DNA from: Kosakonia sacchari SP1
GTDB taxonomy: Bacteria > Pseudomonadota > Gammaproteobacteria > Enterobacterales > Enterobacteriaceae
NCBI RefSeq assembly: GCF_000300455.3
Contig: NZ_CP007215.2
Location: forward strand, 2,790,001-2,854,000
Length of the DNA stretch: 64,000 nt
Direction of reading: 5' to 3'
Part shown: positions 13,530 to 24,065 of the stretch, piece by piece
Numbering within the stretch: position 1 is the stretch's first letter
Layout of the letters: every line of letters begins with the position of its first letter
Translations under genes and position numbers: made by a program
Notes under the pieces: generated by a model
What the model was told of the DNA's origin: nothing
Seen by the model: the letters and a program-made list of their open reading frames with translations, nothing else
Databases searched by the model: none

Positions 13530-14573
13530 TTAACGGATCTCAATCATCGGGCGACCGCCGCGCGCGCTAACCAGCTCACCAATCGCGCTCAGTTGAATTC
13601 CGTATTCCGCCGCCGTGGCTTTGACTTCCTCTTCCGAACCCGGTGCCACCGCCAGCAGCAAGCCGCCGGACGTTTGCGGATCGCACAGCAAATCGCGCAC
13701 CGCCATCGGCATTTCGCCCATCAGGTGACCATAGCTGGCGAAGTTACGCTGCGTACCGCCCGGCACTGCGCCCTGCGCAATGTACTCTTCTACGCCCGGT
13801 AATTTCGGCACATCCTGATACCAGACTTGTGCCTGCACGCCCGCGCCCTGACACATTTCACTCAGGTGGCCGAGCAGGCCAAAGCCGGTGACATCGGTCA
13901 TCGCTTTTACGCCGTCGATCCCGGCAAAAGCGGCACCGGCAAGGTTCATGCGGCACATCACTTCTGTTGCCAGACCAACGTGTTCCGGTTTAAGCAGCGA
14001 TTTTTTTTCCGCCGTGGTTAATACGCCAATGCCCAGCGGCTTGGTGAGGAACAGTTTGCAGCCAGCCTGGGCGGTGCTGTTTTTCTTCACGCGTTCGGTT
14101 GGCACCACACCGGTCACGGCAAGGCCAAAAATCGGCTCCGGCGCGTCAATTGAGTGACCACCCGCCAGGGCAATCCCCGCCTGCTGGCAGGCAAAACGCC
14201 CACCATCGATCACCTCACGCGCAATTTCCGGCGCCAGTTTGTCGAGTGGCCAGCCCAGAATAGCAATCGCCATAATCGGTTTGCCGCCCATCGCGAAAAC
14301 ATCGCTAATGGCGTTGGTCGCAGCAATGCGGCCAAAGTCGAAGGGGTTATCGACAATCGGCATAAAGAAGTCGGTGGTGCTGATAATGCAGGTACCGTTA
14401 CCCAAATCGTAAACGGCGGCGTCATCACGCGTTTCGTTGCCGACAAGCAGGTTCGGGTCGAGAAACTTCGCCTGCTCGCTATGCAGAATGGTATCCAGCA
14501 CTTTGGGGGAAATTTTACAACCGCAACCGGCTCCGTGGCTGTATTGCGTTAAACGAATGGCTTGCTCGCTCAT
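13530..14573 (-). CDS. selD: Selenophosphate synthetase SelD
   Basis: Makes selenophosphate from selenide and ATP for selenocysteine and selenouridine synthesis. With the ATG at 14573 it is 347 residues, the E. coli length, and Cys17 falls exactly at its known place in HGAGCGCK. I preferred this start to the ATG at 14579 because AGGAG lies six bases before it but abuts the earlier one. The ATP-binding [16 protein letters not shown] and [11 protein letters not shown] blocks are intact. No internal TGA: this is the Cys form, not a selenoprotein. Confidence 0.96.
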   Translation of the reverse strand: MSEQAIRLTQYSHGAGCGCKISPKVLDTILHSEQAKFLDPNLLVGNETRDDAAVYDLGNGTCIISTTDFFMPIVDNPFDFGRIAATNAISDVFAMGGKPIMAIAILGWPLDKLAPEIAREVIDGGRFACQQAGIALAGGHSIDAPEPIFGLAVTGVVPTERVKKNSTAQAGCKLFLTKPLGIGVLTTAEKKSLLKPEHVGLATEVMCRMNLAGAAFAGIDGVKAMTDVTGFGLLGHLSEMCQGAGVQAQVWYQDVPKLPGVEEYIAQGAVPGGTQRNFASYGHLMGEMPMAVRDLLCDPQTSGGLLLAVAPGSEEEVKATAAEYGIQLSAIGELVSARGGRPMIEIR

Positions 14574-14773
14574 GGACATCTCCTGTCATTGCAATCGCGC
14601 TATGGTAGCGCCCAAATGCTGAGCTGGTAAGTCTGGCAATCTGAATTCGCGCGTTATTGCTCATTAAGCAAACGAAACAGACATAACCTGCGATGATTTT
14701 TTGCTCGCAAACATCATCTCAATAACTACATCGGCCATTTTGCGAGTTACCGCAATGTTCTTTTTGGCATTTC

Positions 14774-14791
14774 ATGACAGAAATATGACAG
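14774..14791 (-). promoter_or_regulatory. Candidate Pho box (PhoB site)
   Basis: On the minus strand the 18 bases read CTGTCATATTTCTGTCAT, two perfect 7-base CTGTCAT repeats spaced 11 bases apart, as in the PhoB consensus. The site lies 47 bases before the acid phosphatase start but its repeats point the other way, toward selD. The fit is strong; the orientation makes the regulated gene uncertain. Confidence 0.5.
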
Positions 14792-14837
14792 CAGCCACTG
14801 AGGGCTACGGACGATTTTTTACACAAAGGAACCGCTC

Positions 14838-15584
14838 ATGAAAAAAAATATCATCGCGTTTTGTCTTGCTAGTTTGCTCTCTACCAGCGCTTTTGCTCTG
14901 GTTCCATCCGGGAATGACGCCACCACCAAACCTGATCTTTACTACCTGAAAAATGCGCAGGCGATTGATAGCCTGGCGTTGTTACCACCGCCGCCGGAAG
15001 TCGGTAGCATCGCGTTTTTAAACGATCAGGCAATGTACGAACAGGGCCGCTTGCTGCGTAACACCGAACGCGGCAAACAGGCAGCGGAAGACGCTAACCT
15101 GAGCAGCGGCGGCGTGGCAAACGCCTTCTCCGGCGCATTTGGCTCACCCATCACCGAGAAAGACTCCCCGCAGTTGCATAAACTGTTGACCAATATGATC
15201 GAAGATGCAGGCGATCTGGCAACGCGCGGCGCGAAGCAAAAATATATGCGTATCCGCCCGTTTGCCTTCTACGGCGTACCGACCTGCAACACCAAGGAGC
15301 AGGATTCACTGGCGAAAAACGGCTCTTATCCGTCCGGTCATACCTCGATCGGTTGGGCGACTGCACTGGTACTGGCAGAGATTAATCCACAGCGTCAGGA
15401 TCAGATCCTCAAACGCGGCTACGATCTGGGTCAAAGCCGGGTGATCTGTGGCTACCACTGGCAAAGTGATGTGGACGCGGCGCGCATTGTCGGTTCTGCT
15501 GTCGTTGCCACTTTGCATACCAACCCGGCGTTCCAGCAACAGTTGCAGAAAGCCAAAGATGAGTTTGCCGCCCAGCGTAAATAA
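14838..15584 (+). CDS. Class A non-specific acid phosphatase (PhoN/PhoC type)
   Basis: Periplasmic PAP2-superfamily phosphatase releasing phosphate from organic monoesters. 248 residues with a signal peptide of about 20 residues (ending SAFA). The three PAP2 motifs are complete: Lys133-x6-Arg140-Pro141; Pro165-Ser166-Gly167-His168 inside GSYPSGHTS, the class A signature; and Ser200-Arg201-x5-His207-x3-Asp211. A ribosome site AAAGGAACC precedes the ATG. The gene is inserted between selD and ydjA, which are neighbours in K-12, and a Pho-box-like site lies upstream. PhoN and PhoC cannot be separated from this alone. Confidence 0.9.
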   Translation: MKKNIIAFCLASLLSTSAFALVPSGNDATTKPDLYYLKNAQAIDSLALLPPPPEVGSIAFLNDQAMYEQGRLLRNTERGKQAAEDANLSSGGVANAFSGAFGSPITEKDSPQLHKLLTNMIEDAGDLATRGAKQKYMRIRPFAFYGVPTCNTKEQDSLAKNGSYPSGHTSIGWATALVLAEINPQRQDQILKRGYDLGQSRVICGYHWQSDVDAARIVGSAVVATLHTNPAFQQQLQKAKDEFAAQRK

Positions 15585-15654
15585 ATAGCGCGCCCGGATG
15601 GGCAAGCTTTCGCTGTGATCCTTTCGCGTTGTTATCGGCGAAAGCAGACTAGAC

Positions 15655-15693
15655 GTTAAAAGAAAACGGCTGCGGCAGAATTGTCGCAGCCGT
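15655..15693 (-). terminator. Terminator of ydjA
   Basis: On the minus strand ACGGCTGCG pairs with CGCAGCCGT across a ten-base loop, followed by TTTTCTTTTAAC, just after the ydjA stop codon. Confidence 0.8.
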
Positions 15694-15710
15694 CAGAGAT
15701 AAGGCGAAGC

Positions 15711-16262
15711 TTAGAAACGTGTCACGAACGGCGTGGTATCCGGTACGGTGACAGTGGTTGAGGCTTTCAATTGCGGTGTACCCAGATACAAAAAGCCGAC
15801 AATTTTATCCTGTTCGCGGCAGTCAAACGCCTGGCGAACCACCGGGCTGTCGGTCAGCGGGCCTGTGCGCCAGATCCCGTTAAACCCCTGCGCCAGCGCC
15901 GCCATCTGCATTGCCATTACCGCGCAGCCAGCAGAGAGCACTTGCTCCCACTGCGGGACTTTATGGTGAACGTCGCATTTCGCCACCACCGCAATGATCA
16001 ACGGCGCGCGAAAAGGCGATGTACGTGCTTTTTCGATACCTTTTTCATCCTGGCCTGCGGCAACCGCTGCCTGCTCCAGCGTCTGACTGAAACGTTCGCG
16101 CCCTTCCCCTTCGATGACAAAAAAATGCCACGGCTGCAGCGTACCGTGATCCGGCGCGCGCATGCCCGCACGCAAAATATTATCCAGTTGTTCACCTGCC
16201 GGGGCCGGTTCTGCCAGCCGGGATGCGCTACGACGATTGACGAGCAGCTCAAGTGCGTCCAT
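15711..16262 (-). CDS. ydjA: Nitroreductase-family oxidoreductase YdjA
   Basis: FMN-dependent nitroreductase-like enzyme; its physiological substrate is not established. 183 residues, the same as E. coli YdjA, starting [21 protein letters not shown]. The flavin-binding Arg-rich N terminus, the block [20 protein letters not shown] and the C-terminal [16 protein letters not shown] are conserved. It stands divergent from sppA with about 160 bases between and has its own terminator. Confidence 0.95.
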   Translation of the reverse strand: MDALELLVNRRSASRLAEPAPAGEQLDNILRAGMRAPDHGTLQPWHFFVIEGEGRERFSQTLEQAAVAAGQDEKGIEKARTSPFRAPLIIAVVAKCDVHHKVPQWEQVLSAGCAVMAMQMAALAQGFNGIWRTGPLTDSPVVRQAFDCREQDKIVGFLYLGTPQLKASTTVTVPDTTPFVTRF

Positions 16263-16424
16263 TAGTTAAACTCCTGTATTGAAATTTGTTCACAAAATTA
16301 ACACGGGCATAGAAATTGTTACAGCGCCGAAGGCGATTCCTGCTGACAAGTGGCGGCGGGGTAATTAGGATAACCACACTTTGCCGCTCGGGCAGCGGTG
16401 GTCGTTAACTACCAGGGAGAATAC

Positions 16425-18278
16425 ATGCGAACCCTTTGGCGTATTATTGCCGGTTTTTTCAAGTGGAGCTGGCGATTGCTGAACTTTATCCGCAAGCTGG
16501 TGCTGAATCTTTTCTTTATTTTGTTGGTGCTGGTTGTCGCTGGCGTGTGGATGCAAATGAGCGACAGTAAAACCAGCAGCAACAGTCGAGGCGCATTGCT
16601 GCTGGATATTTCCGGCGTGGTGGTGGACAAAACCTCCGCCAGTAGCCGACTTGGCGCACTGGGTCGCCAGTTGTTTGGTGCCAGTTCCGATCGCCTGCAG
16701 GAAAACTCATTGTTTGACATCGTCGACACCATTCGCCAGGCGCAGCATGACCGGAATATCACCGGGATTGTGATGGATCTGAAAAATTTTGCCGGTGCCG
16801 ATCAACCGTCGATGCAATATATCGGCAAAGCGCTGCGCGAGTTCCGCGACAGCGGTAAGCCGGTTTATGCCGTGGGCGATAACTACAGTCAGGGCCAGTA
16901 TTACCTTGCCAGCTTCGCCAACAAGATCTGGCTGTCGCCGCAGGGCGTGGTTGATCTGCACGGCTTTGCCACCAACGGCCTTTACTACAAATCGCTGCTT
17001 GATAAGCTAAAAGTCACCACCCACGTATTCCGCGTCGGCACCTATAAATCCGCCGTTGAGCCGTTTATTCGCGATGATATGTCCCCGGCAGCCCGCGATG
17101 CAGATAGCCGCTGGATTAATGAGCTGTGGCAGAACTACCTCAACACCGTTGCCGCTAACCGCCAAATCACCGTGCAGCAAGTTTTCCCTGGCGCACAAGC
17201 GATGCTGGATGGCCTGCGTAAAGTGGATGGCGACACGGCGAAATACGCGCTTGACAACAAACTGGTGGATGAACTGGGTTCCGCCACCGATGCGGAAAAA
17301 GCCATGGTTAAACAGTTTGGCTGGAGCACGGAGGATAAGAACTTCCGCGCGGTCAGCATGTATGATTACCAGGCGAAAAAACCGAGCGATGTTGGCGATA
17401 CCGTGGCGGTAATTTTCGCTAACGGCGCGATCATGGATGGCGAGGAGACGCCGGGGAATGTAGGCGGCGATACCACTGCCGCGCAGATCCGCGATGCACG
17501 TCTGGATCCGAAAGTGAAAGCCATTGTACTACGTGTCAACAGCCCTGGCGGCAGCGTTAGCGCATCGGAAGTTATCCGCTCCGAGCTGGCGGCAGCCCGC
17601 GCGGCAGGTAAACCGGTAGTGGTTTCGATGGGCGGCATGGCGGCCTCAGGCGGTTACTGGATCTCAACACCGGCGAATTACATTGTTGCCAGTGCCAGCA
17701 CGCTGACCGGCTCGATTGGTATCTTCGGTGTTATCAACACGCTGGAAAACAGCCTCGACAGTATCGGCGTACATACTGATGGCGTAGCAACCTCGCCGCT
17801 GGCAGATGTCAGCATGACCAAAGCGCTGCCGGACGAAGTTTCGCAAATGATGCAGTTGAGTATCGAGAATGGCTACAAACGCTTTATCACGCTGGTGGCG
17901 CAGTCGCGCAACAGCACGCCTGAGCAGGTTGATAAAATCGCCCAGGGTCACGTCTGGACCGGCCAGGATGCGAAAAATAACGGGCTGGTCGATGCGTTGG
18001 GCGATTTCGACGACGCGCTGGCGAAAGCGGCTGAGCTTGCGAAACTGAAACAGTGGCATATCGATTACTACGAGGAAGAGCCGACATTCTTTGATCGTGT
18101 AATGGATAGCATGTCCGGTTCGGTCAGCGCCATGCTGCCAAAAGCATTGCAGGCATACCTGCCCGCGCCGCTGGCGAGCGCGGCGCTGGAAATGAAAGCT
18201 GAAACTGACAAACTGGCGGTGTTTAACGATCCACAAAATCGTTATGCGCTCTGTCTGAATTGCGCCAATATCCGCTAA
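16425..18278 (+). CDS. sppA: Signal peptide peptidase SppA (protease IV)
   Basis: Inner-membrane serine protease that digests cleaved signal peptides. 617 residues (E. coli 618). An N-terminal signal anchor spans about residues 25-45. It has the tandem S49 architecture with the Ser/Lys dyad in place: Lys208 in [10 protein letters not shown] and Ser408 in [11 protein letters not shown] used the ATG at 16425 with AGGGAGA before it; the frame is open nine codons further upstream without support. A short intrinsic terminator separates it from ansA. Confidence 0.97.
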   Translation: MRTLWRIIAGFFKWSWRLLNFIRKLVLNLFFILLVLVVAGVWMQMSDSKTSSNSRGALLLDISGVVVDKTSASSRLGALGRQLFGASSDRLQENSLFDIVDTIRQAQHDRNITGIVMDLKNFAGADQPSMQYIGKALREFRDSGKPVYAVGDNYSQGQYYLASFANKIWLSPQGVVDLHGFATNGLYYKSLLDKLKVTTHVFRVGTYKSAVEPFIRDDMSPAARDADSRWINELWQNYLNTVAANRQITVQQVFPGAQAMLDGLRKVDGDTAKYALDNKLVDELGSATDAEKAMVKQFGWSTEDKNFRAVSMYDYQAKKPSDVGDTVAVIFANGAIMDGEETPGNVGGDTTAAQIRDARLDPKVKAIVLRVNSPGGSVSASEVIRSELAAARAAGKPVVVSMGGMAASGGYWISTPANYIVASASTLTGSIGIFGVINTLENSLDSIGVHTDGVATSPLADVSMTKALPDEVSQMMQLSIENGYKRFITLVAQSRNSTPEQVDKIAQGHVWTGQDAKNNGLVDALGDFDDALAKAAELAKLKQWHIDYYEEEPTFFDRVMDSMSGSVSAMLPKALQAYLPAPLASAALEMKAETDKLAVFNDPQNRYALCLNCANIR

Positions 18279-18293
18279 AATCACCTGACCACG

Positions 18294-18319
18294 TCCCCTC
18301 CACCGGAGGGGATTTTTTT
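18294..18319 (+). terminator. Intrinsic terminator after sppA
   Basis: CCCCTCCACCGGAGGGG followed by ATTTTTTTG. The ansA start lies only 20 bases later, so it may attenuate rather than fully separate the two genes. Confidence 0.8.
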
Positions 18320-18339
18320 GATGAAGCCAGAATATAACT

Positions 18340-19356
18340 ATGCAAAAAAAATCCATTTACGTTGCCTACACGGGCGGTACTATCGGTATGCAACGCTCAG
18401 AACACGGCTATGTGCCGGTTTCCGGTCACCTGCAACGTCAACTGGCGCTGATGCCTGAATTCCATCGCCCGGAGATGCCTGATTTCACCATCCATGAATA
18501 TGAGCCGCTGATGGATTCGTCCGATATGACACCGGAAGACTGGCAACATATTGCAGACGATGTGAAAGCGCACTATGACGATTACGATGGTTTTGTCATT
18601 CTGCATGGTACAGACACGATGGCCTACACCGCGTCGGCACTGTCGTTTATGCTGGAAAACTTAGGCAAACCGGTCATTGTGACAGGGTCACAAATCCCGC
18701 TCGCCGAACTGCGTTCTGATGGCCAAATCAACCTGCTTAATGCGTTATATGTGGCGGCCAATTTCCCGATTAACGAAGTGACGCTGTTCTTCAATAACCG
18801 TCTGTATCGCGGCAACCGCACCACCAAAGCGCACGCTGATGGTTTCGACGCGTTCGCTTCGCCTAACCTTGCGCCACTACTCGAAGCGGGTATCCATATT
18901 CGCCGTCTGGGCACGCCGCCCGCGCCGCATACCACGGGAGAGCTGGTTGTCCACCCGATTACTCCGCAGCCGATTGGCGTAGTGACGATTTATCCCGGCA
19001 TTTCCGCCGATGTGGTGCGCAACTTCCTGCGCCAGCCGGTAAAAGCGCTGATACTGCGTTCTTACGGCGTAGGTAATGCGCCGCAAAACGGTGAGTTTCT
19101 GAAAGAGTTACAGGAAGCCAGCGCCCGCGGCATTGTCGTGGTCAACCTGACACAATGTATGTCCGGCAAGGTCAACATGGGCGGCTACGCCACCGGCAAC
19201 GCCCTCGCCCATGCAGGTGTGATTGGCGGCGCAGACATGACAGTGGAAGCGACGCTGACAAAACTTCACTATCTGTTAAGCCAGGATCTGGACGCTGATG
19301 CCATTCGCACAGCCATGACACAAAACCTGCGCGGTGAACTGACGCCGGATGAATGA
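18340..19356 (+). CDS. ansA: Cytoplasmic L-asparaginase I
   Basis: Low-affinity cytoplasmic L-asparaginase converting asparagine to aspartate and ammonia. 338 residues, as in E. coli, with the two catalytic Thr motifs: YTGGTIGM near the N terminus and ILHGTDTMAYTASAL around residue 90. The C-terminal GNALAHAGVIGGADMTVEAT block is also conserved. Its 3' end overlaps no gene; pncA starts 11 bases later with a good ribosome site, matching the known ansA-pncA pair. Confidence 0.97.
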   Translation: MQKKSIYVAYTGGTIGMQRSEHGYVPVSGHLQRQLALMPEFHRPEMPDFTIHEYEPLMDSSDMTPEDWQHIADDVKAHYDDYDGFVILHGTDTMAYTASALSFMLENLGKPVIVTGSQIPLAELRSDGQINLLNALYVAANFPINEVTLFFNNRLYRGNRTTKAHADGFDAFASPNLAPLLEAGIHIRRLGTPPAPHTTGELVVHPITPQPIGVVTIYPGISADVVRNFLRQPVKALILRSYGVGNAPQNGEFLKELQEASARGIVVVNLTQCMSGKVNMGGYATGNALAHAGVIGGADMTVEATLTKLHYLLSQDLDADAIRTAMTQNLRGELTPDE

Positions 19357-19366
19357 GGAGGCTCGA

Positions 19367-20008
19367 ATGACGCAACGCGCACTGCTGCTGGTCGATATTC
19401 AGAATGATTTCTGCGCTGGCGGCGCGCTGGCTGTGACGGAAGGTGACAGCACAGTTGATGTTGCTAACGCCATGATTACGTGGTGTAAAACACGCAGCAA
19501 TGCCATCGTGGCAAGCCAAGACTGGCACCCGGCCGGACATGGCAGTTTCGCCAGTCAGCACCACGTCGCGCCGTTCACGACTGGCGAACTGGCGGGATTA
19601 GCCCAAACGTTTTGGCCCGATCACTGTGTACAAAACAGCGAGGGCGCGGCGCTACATCCGTTGCTAAACCAGAAAGCCATTGACGCGGTGTTTTACAAAG
19701 GCGAAAACCCGCTGATTGATAGTTACAGCGCATTTTTCGATAACGGCCACCGTCAGGAAACCGCCCTGCACAACTGGTTGCTGCAGCACGGCATCCGCGA
19801 ACTGGTAATACTCGGTTTAGCCACCGATTATTGCGTGAAATTTACCGTGCTGGACGCGCTACAACTTGGATATGAGGTGAATGTCATTACCGACGGTTGC
19901 CGTGGCGTGAACCTGAATCCGCAGGACAGCACGCAGGCGTTTATGGAGATGTCAGCGGCTGGCGCGACGCTCTATACGCTCGCGGACTGGCAGGAAACGC
20001 ACGCCTGA
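19367..20008 (+). CDS. pncA: Nicotinamidase PncA
   Basis: Hydrolyses nicotinamide to nicotinate and ammonia for NAD salvage; also the pyrazinamide-activating enzyme family. The ATG at 19367, preceded by GAGGAG, gives 213 residues like E. coli. The Asp-Lys-Cys triad is visible: Asp in LLLVDIQNDFCAGGAL, Lys in VFYKGENP, and Cys in LATDYCVKF; metal ligands lie in SQDWHPAGHGSF. It probably shares a transcript with ansA. Confidence 0.97.
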   Translation: MTQRALLLVDIQNDFCAGGALAVTEGDSTVDVANAMITWCKTRSNAIVASQDWHPAGHGSFASQHHVAPFTTGELAGLAQTFWPDHCVQNSEGAALHPLLNQKAIDAVFYKGENPLIDSYSAFFDNGHRQETALHNWLLQHGIRELVILGLATDYCVKFTVLDALQLGYEVNVITDGCRGVNLNPQDSTQAFMEMSAAGATLYTLADWQETHA

Positions 20009-20010
20009 TG

Positions 20011-20045
20011 ATGCCCCTGCCGGATGGCGTTGCGCCTCCGGCATG
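20011..20045. repeat. REP-like hairpin between pncA and yeaC
   Basis: GCCGGATGGCG pairs imperfectly with CGCCTCCGGC in the short gap between the two convergent genes. Its sequence and place resemble an enterobacterial REP unit. Confidence 0.5.
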
Positions 20046-20050
20046 GCGAC

Positions 20051-20326
20051 TTACGATTTAAACGTCGCGATCGGCTTTGGCGAAATGCCAAAATCCTCTT
20101 TTAATTGCTGCTTACTTTTCATCACCATCTGGCCGTTGGTATCAATGGTCATGTGCTGCGCCTGCGTGTTATTACGCGCCTGCCACAGCATCACTAGTTG
20201 CAGGCTGTTCTCTTTTTGCTCTGGTGTCAGCGCAACGCCATCCGGCCATTTACCTAACTCAACGGCAGTAGCCAGCCGCTGGTAGATCTCTGGCGTCATG
20301 CTGTTAACGATTTGATCAAGATTCAT
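20051..20326 (-). CDS. yeaC: YeaC, DUF1315 family protein
   Basis: Small cytosolic protein of unknown function, 91 residues (E. coli about 90), starting MNLDQIVNSMTPEIYQRLATA. The tract ELGKWPDGVALTPEQKENSL is the family signature. I chose the ATG at 20326 by similarity; an upstream in-frame start at 20386 would run into msrB. It follows msrB after 37 bases and is probably cotranscribed. Confidence 0.93.
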   Translation of the reverse strand: MNLDQIVNSMTPEIYQRLATAVELGKWPDGVALTPEQKENSLQLVMLWQARNNTQAQHMTIDTNGQMVMKSKQQLKEDFGISPKPIATFKS

Positions 20327-20363
20327 CTTGAAAACTCCGTGGAATAATTGCTGAATCGTTTTT

Positions 20364-20777
20364 TCAACCCTGAGAACGATCGCCATTTTCGTCGTCGGTA
20401 AAGCTCAGGGAAGCAGAGTTGACGCAATACCTTTCTCCAGTCGGTTGCGGGCCATCCGGGAAGACGTGCCCCAAGTGCGCATCACATTTTCCACAGCGGA
20501 TTTCCACACGCTGCATGCCATGCGAATAATCGTTGATATAGCGAATAGCGTCTTCGCTCACCGGCTCAAAGAAACTTGGCCAGCCGCAGCCAGAATCATA
20601 CTTGGTTTGCGAATTGAATAGCGCGGCGTCACACACCAGACAGTGATAAATCCCGTCGCGTTTGTTATGCAGAAAACGCCCGGTGAACGGCGGCTCAGTG
20701 CCGTGGTTCTGCGTCACGTAAAACTGCATTTCAGTCAGTGTTTTTTTCAGGTCGTCTTCAGAAGAATTATGCGCCAT
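20364..20777 (-). CDS. msrB: Peptide methionine-R-sulfoxide reductase MsrB
   Basis: Reduces the R epimer of protein methionine sulfoxide. The ATG at 20777 gives 137 residues as in E. coli. Two CxxC zinc pairs are visible (CLVC and CGKC) and the catalytic Cys lies in [11 protein letters not shown]. The core [11 protein letters not shown] is invariant in the family. First gene of a likely msrB-yeaC unit, divergent from gapA as in K-12. Confidence 0.96.
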   Translation of the reverse strand: MAHNSSEDDLKKTLTEMQFYVTQNHGTEPPFTGRFLHNKRDGIYHCLVCDAALFNSQTKYDSGCGWPSFFEPVSEDAIRYINDYSHGMQRVEIRCGKCDAHLGHVFPDGPQPTGERYCVNSASLSFTDDENGDRSQG

Positions 20778-20896
20778 TTGCTCACGCCTCACGGTAAAAA
20801 CTCGACAACTTTTCAGCCTGATTCTAACAAAACATTAACACTGCGGCGTTAACTTTTGTTCTAAACTTATTTGTTGCGGTAAAGCAGCCGGTGAAT

Positions 20897-20912
20897 TGTG
20901 ATTAATCTCACA
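20897..20912. promoter_or_regulatory. CRP-cAMP binding site upstream of gapA
   Basis: TGTGATTAATCTCACA is a perfect TGTGA-N6-TCACA palindrome, about 140 bases before the proximal gapA -35 element and also upstream of msrB. E. coli gapA is known to be CRP-dependent at one of its promoters. Confidence 0.8.
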
Positions 20913-21049
20913 TTTTTATCCTATCTGACCTTTAAAATTCCAGGCGGCGCCCCTATATGGGGAGCATGCTCAAAGGAAGAGTGAGGCGAGTCAGTCGAAC
21001 AAAGGTTATGCGGAGGATTGATTTGTCGCAATGATTGACACGATTCCGC

Positions 21050-21077
21050 TTGACGCTGCGTAAGGTTTTTGTAATTT
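21050..21077 (+). promoter_or_regulatory. Proximal sigma70 promoter of gapA
   Basis: TTGACG, a 16-base spacer, then TAATTT, ending 43 bases before the gapA start. The arrangement corresponds to the strong proximal promoter of E. coli gapA. Confidence 0.7.
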
Positions 21078-21108
21078 TACAGCCAACCTTTTATTCACTA
21101 ACAAATAG

Positions 21109-22116
<1,008 letters not shown>

Positions 22117-22140
22117 TTTGAGATGAGAACATGATCTGAA

Positions 22141-22167
22141 AGAGCGACTTCGGTCGCTCTTTTTTTG
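22141..22167 (+). terminator. Terminator of gapA
   Basis: AGAGCGACTTCGGTCGCTCT hairpin with a CTTCGG-type loop followed by seven T residues, 25 bases after the gapA stop. Confidence 0.92.
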
Positions 22168-22191
22168 TTTTGAAGACAGAGGATTGCGTTA

Positions 22192-23076
22192 ATGATTAAT
22201 AAAATTTTTGCACTTCCGGTAGTCGAACAAATTACCCCTACTCTCTCCCTGCGCAAAATGGACGAGCTGGACGTTATCGTCGTCGACCATCCGCAGGTTA
22301 AAGGTTCATTCGCCTTACAGGGCGCACATCTGCTTTCCTGGAAACCGCAGGGTGAAGAAGACGTTCTGTGGCTAAGCGGCAACACACCGTTTAAAGATGG
22401 CGTCGCGCTGCGCGGCGGCGTGCCGGTTTGCTGGCCGTGGTTCGGCCCGGCAAAACAACAAGGCCTGCCAGCGCATGGTTTTGCGCGCAATCTGCCGTGG
22501 GTGCTGAAAGCACATAACGAAGACGCCAGCGGCGTCGTGCTGACATTTGAACTACAGAGCAGCGATGCATCGCGCAAATTCTGGCCACACGACTTTACGG
22601 TGTATGCCCGTTACAAACTGGGCGCGACCTGCGAAATGGAGCTCGAAGCCCACGGTGAGTTTGAAACCACCTCGGCGCTGCACACCTATTTCAACGTCGG
22701 TGATATTGCAGCCGTAAAAGTGAGTGGTCTCGGCGATCGCTTTATCGACAAAGTGAACGATGCGAAAGAAGATGTGCTGACTGATGGTGTGCAGACGTTC
22801 CCGGATCGCACCGACCGCGTCTATCTGAATGCCGAAGCCTGCAGCCTGATCCACGATAGCGCCCTTAACCGTACCATTGAAGTCATCCACAGCCATAACG
22901 CAAATGTCGTGGCGTGGAACCCCGGCCCGGCGCTCTCCGTCAGCATGGCTGACATGCCGGATGACGGTTACAAAACGTTTGTCTGTGTGGAATCGGTTAA
23001 CGCGACCGTGCCGCAGAAAACCACTGAAGAGAAACCGTCCCGCCTGGCGCAGACCATCCGCGTCGTTAAACGCTGA
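22192..23076 (+). CDS. yeaD: Glucose-6-phosphate 1-epimerase YeaD
   Basis: Interconverts alpha- and beta-glucose-6-phosphate (aldose-1-epimerase-like fold). 294 residues, same as E. coli YeaD. The conserved blocks GGVPVCWPWFGP, PAHGFARNLPW and ALHTYFNVGDIA carry the expected active-site His and Glu positions. AGAGGA lies before the ATG. It follows gapA in K-12 order but after a strong terminator, so it likely depends on read-through or its own promoter. Confidence 0.95.
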   Translation: MINKIFALPVVEQITPTLSLRKMDELDVIVVDHPQVKGSFALQGAHLLSWKPQGEEDVLWLSGNTPFKDGVALRGGVPVCWPWFGPAKQQGLPAHGFARNLPWVLKAHNEDASGVVLTFELQSSDASRKFWPHDFTVYARYKLGATCEMELEAHGEFETTSALHTYFNVGDIAAVKVSGLGDRFIDKVNDAKEDVLTDGVQTFPDRTDRVYLNAEACSLIHDSALNRTIEVIHSHNANVVAWNPGPALSVSMADMPDDGYKTFVCVESVNATVPQKTTEEKPSRLAQTIRVVKR

Positions 23077-23084
23077 TCCTGCCG

Positions 23085-23107
23085 ACCCTCTCCTGACAGG
23101 AGAGGGT
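23085..23107. terminator. Bidirectional hairpin between yeaD and yeaE
   Basis: ACCCTCTCCTGACAGGAGAGGGT is a perfect palindromic stem of ten pairs between two convergent genes. A related sequence, CCCCTCTCCAGGAGAGG, occurs at 39991-40007 after nimT, so this looks like a dispersed hairpin unit serving as terminator. Confidence 0.7.
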
Positions 23108-23118
23108 TATTATTTCTG

Positions 23119-23976
23119 TTACACCACGTCGAGTGGCGTTTTACGACCCGGAGCCGGGAAAGCGTTGTCCAGCCGCGCTAATTCGTCGCTGCTTAACGTG
23201 ATATTCAATGCCGCCGCATTTTCCTGCACATGCGCCACGCTGGACGCTTTGGGAATGGCGATCACGCCCTGATGGCTAATCACCCAAGCCAGTAAAATTT
23301 GCGCAGCGCTGACACCATGTGCTGCGGCAATCTCGTGCACCGTGCTGTTTTGCAGCAAACCATCGCGCAGGCGGCCAGCCTGAGCCAGCGGACAATAGGC
23401 CATCACCGGCATTGCCTGTTGCTGGCACCACGGCAGCAGATCATATTCAATGCCGCGAGAACCAAGATGATACAGCACCTGATTTGTCGCACAGGCGTCT
23501 CCGCCGCGCACGCGCATCAGCTCCTGCATATCGCTGTAATCCAGGTTTGAAACACCCCAGCGGCGTATTTTGCCCTGTGCGATCAGCGTCTCCATTACCT
23601 CGACGGTTTCAGCGAGGGAGTAGTTCCCGCGCCAGTGCAGCAGATAGAGATCGAGAACCTCTGTTTTCAGGCGACGCAGGCTGGCTTCGCAAGCAGCGAT
23701 TGCCTTCTTGCCGCCGGCATTCCACGGATAAACTTTGGAAACCAGGAACACCTTGTCACGTAAACCGCCCTGTAAGGCTTCGCCGACCACCTCTTCCGCT
23801 CCGCCGTCGGCATACATTTCCGCCGTATCAATCAACGTTAATCCCAGTTCGATACCCGCACGCAGAGCATCCACTTCTTTCTGGCGCAGCCGCGCGTTTT
23901 CCCCCATGTACCAGGTGCCCTGGCCAATGGCGGGCTGCGAAACCTGGCCTGCAAAAACCACTTTTTTGTCTGCCAT
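23119..23976 (-). CDS. yeaE: Aldo/keto reductase YeaE (methylglyoxal reductase)
   Basis: NADPH-dependent aldo/keto reductase; the E. coli enzyme reduces methylglyoxal. 285 residues (E. coli 284), starting MADKKVVFAGQVSQPAIGQGTWYMGE. The AKR tetrad segments are seen in LIDTAEMYADGGAEE, LVSKVYPWN and LYLLHWRG, and the NADP-binding end in IPKASSVAHVQENAAAL. GGAGGAG precedes the ATG. Convergent with yeaD. Confidence 0.95.
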   Translation of the reverse strand: MADKKVVFAGQVSQPAIGQGTWYMGENARLRQKEVDALRAGIELGLTLIDTAEMYADGGAEEVVGEALQGGLRDKVFLVSKVYPWNAGGKKAIAACEASLRRLKTEVLDLYLLHWRGNYSLAETVEVMETLIAQGKIRRWGVSNLDYSDMQELMRVRGGDACATNQVLYHLGSRGIEYDLLPWCQQQAMPVMAYCPLAQAGRLRDGLLQNSTVHEIAAAHGVSAAQILLAWVISHQGVIAIPKASSVAHVQENAAALNITLSSDELARLDNAFPAPGRKTPLDVV

Positions 23977-24004
23977 CTTCTCCTCCTGCTAAACGTTTCA
24001 CCGT

Positions 24005-24030
24005 AAAGCAAAACAGGGCCAATGGCCCTG
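24005..24030 (-). terminator. Terminator of mipA
   Basis: On the minus strand CAGGGCC-ATT-GGCCCTG is followed by TTTTGCTTT, about 35 bases after the mipA stop. Confidence 0.8.
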
Positions 24031-24065
24031 CTTTATTGCACAGATCGCGCTATTCAACTGCACAA

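Noticed and set aside
13530-14573. Selenocysteine codon in selD
   Set aside because: Position 17 is coded by a Cys codon and there is no in-frame TGA.
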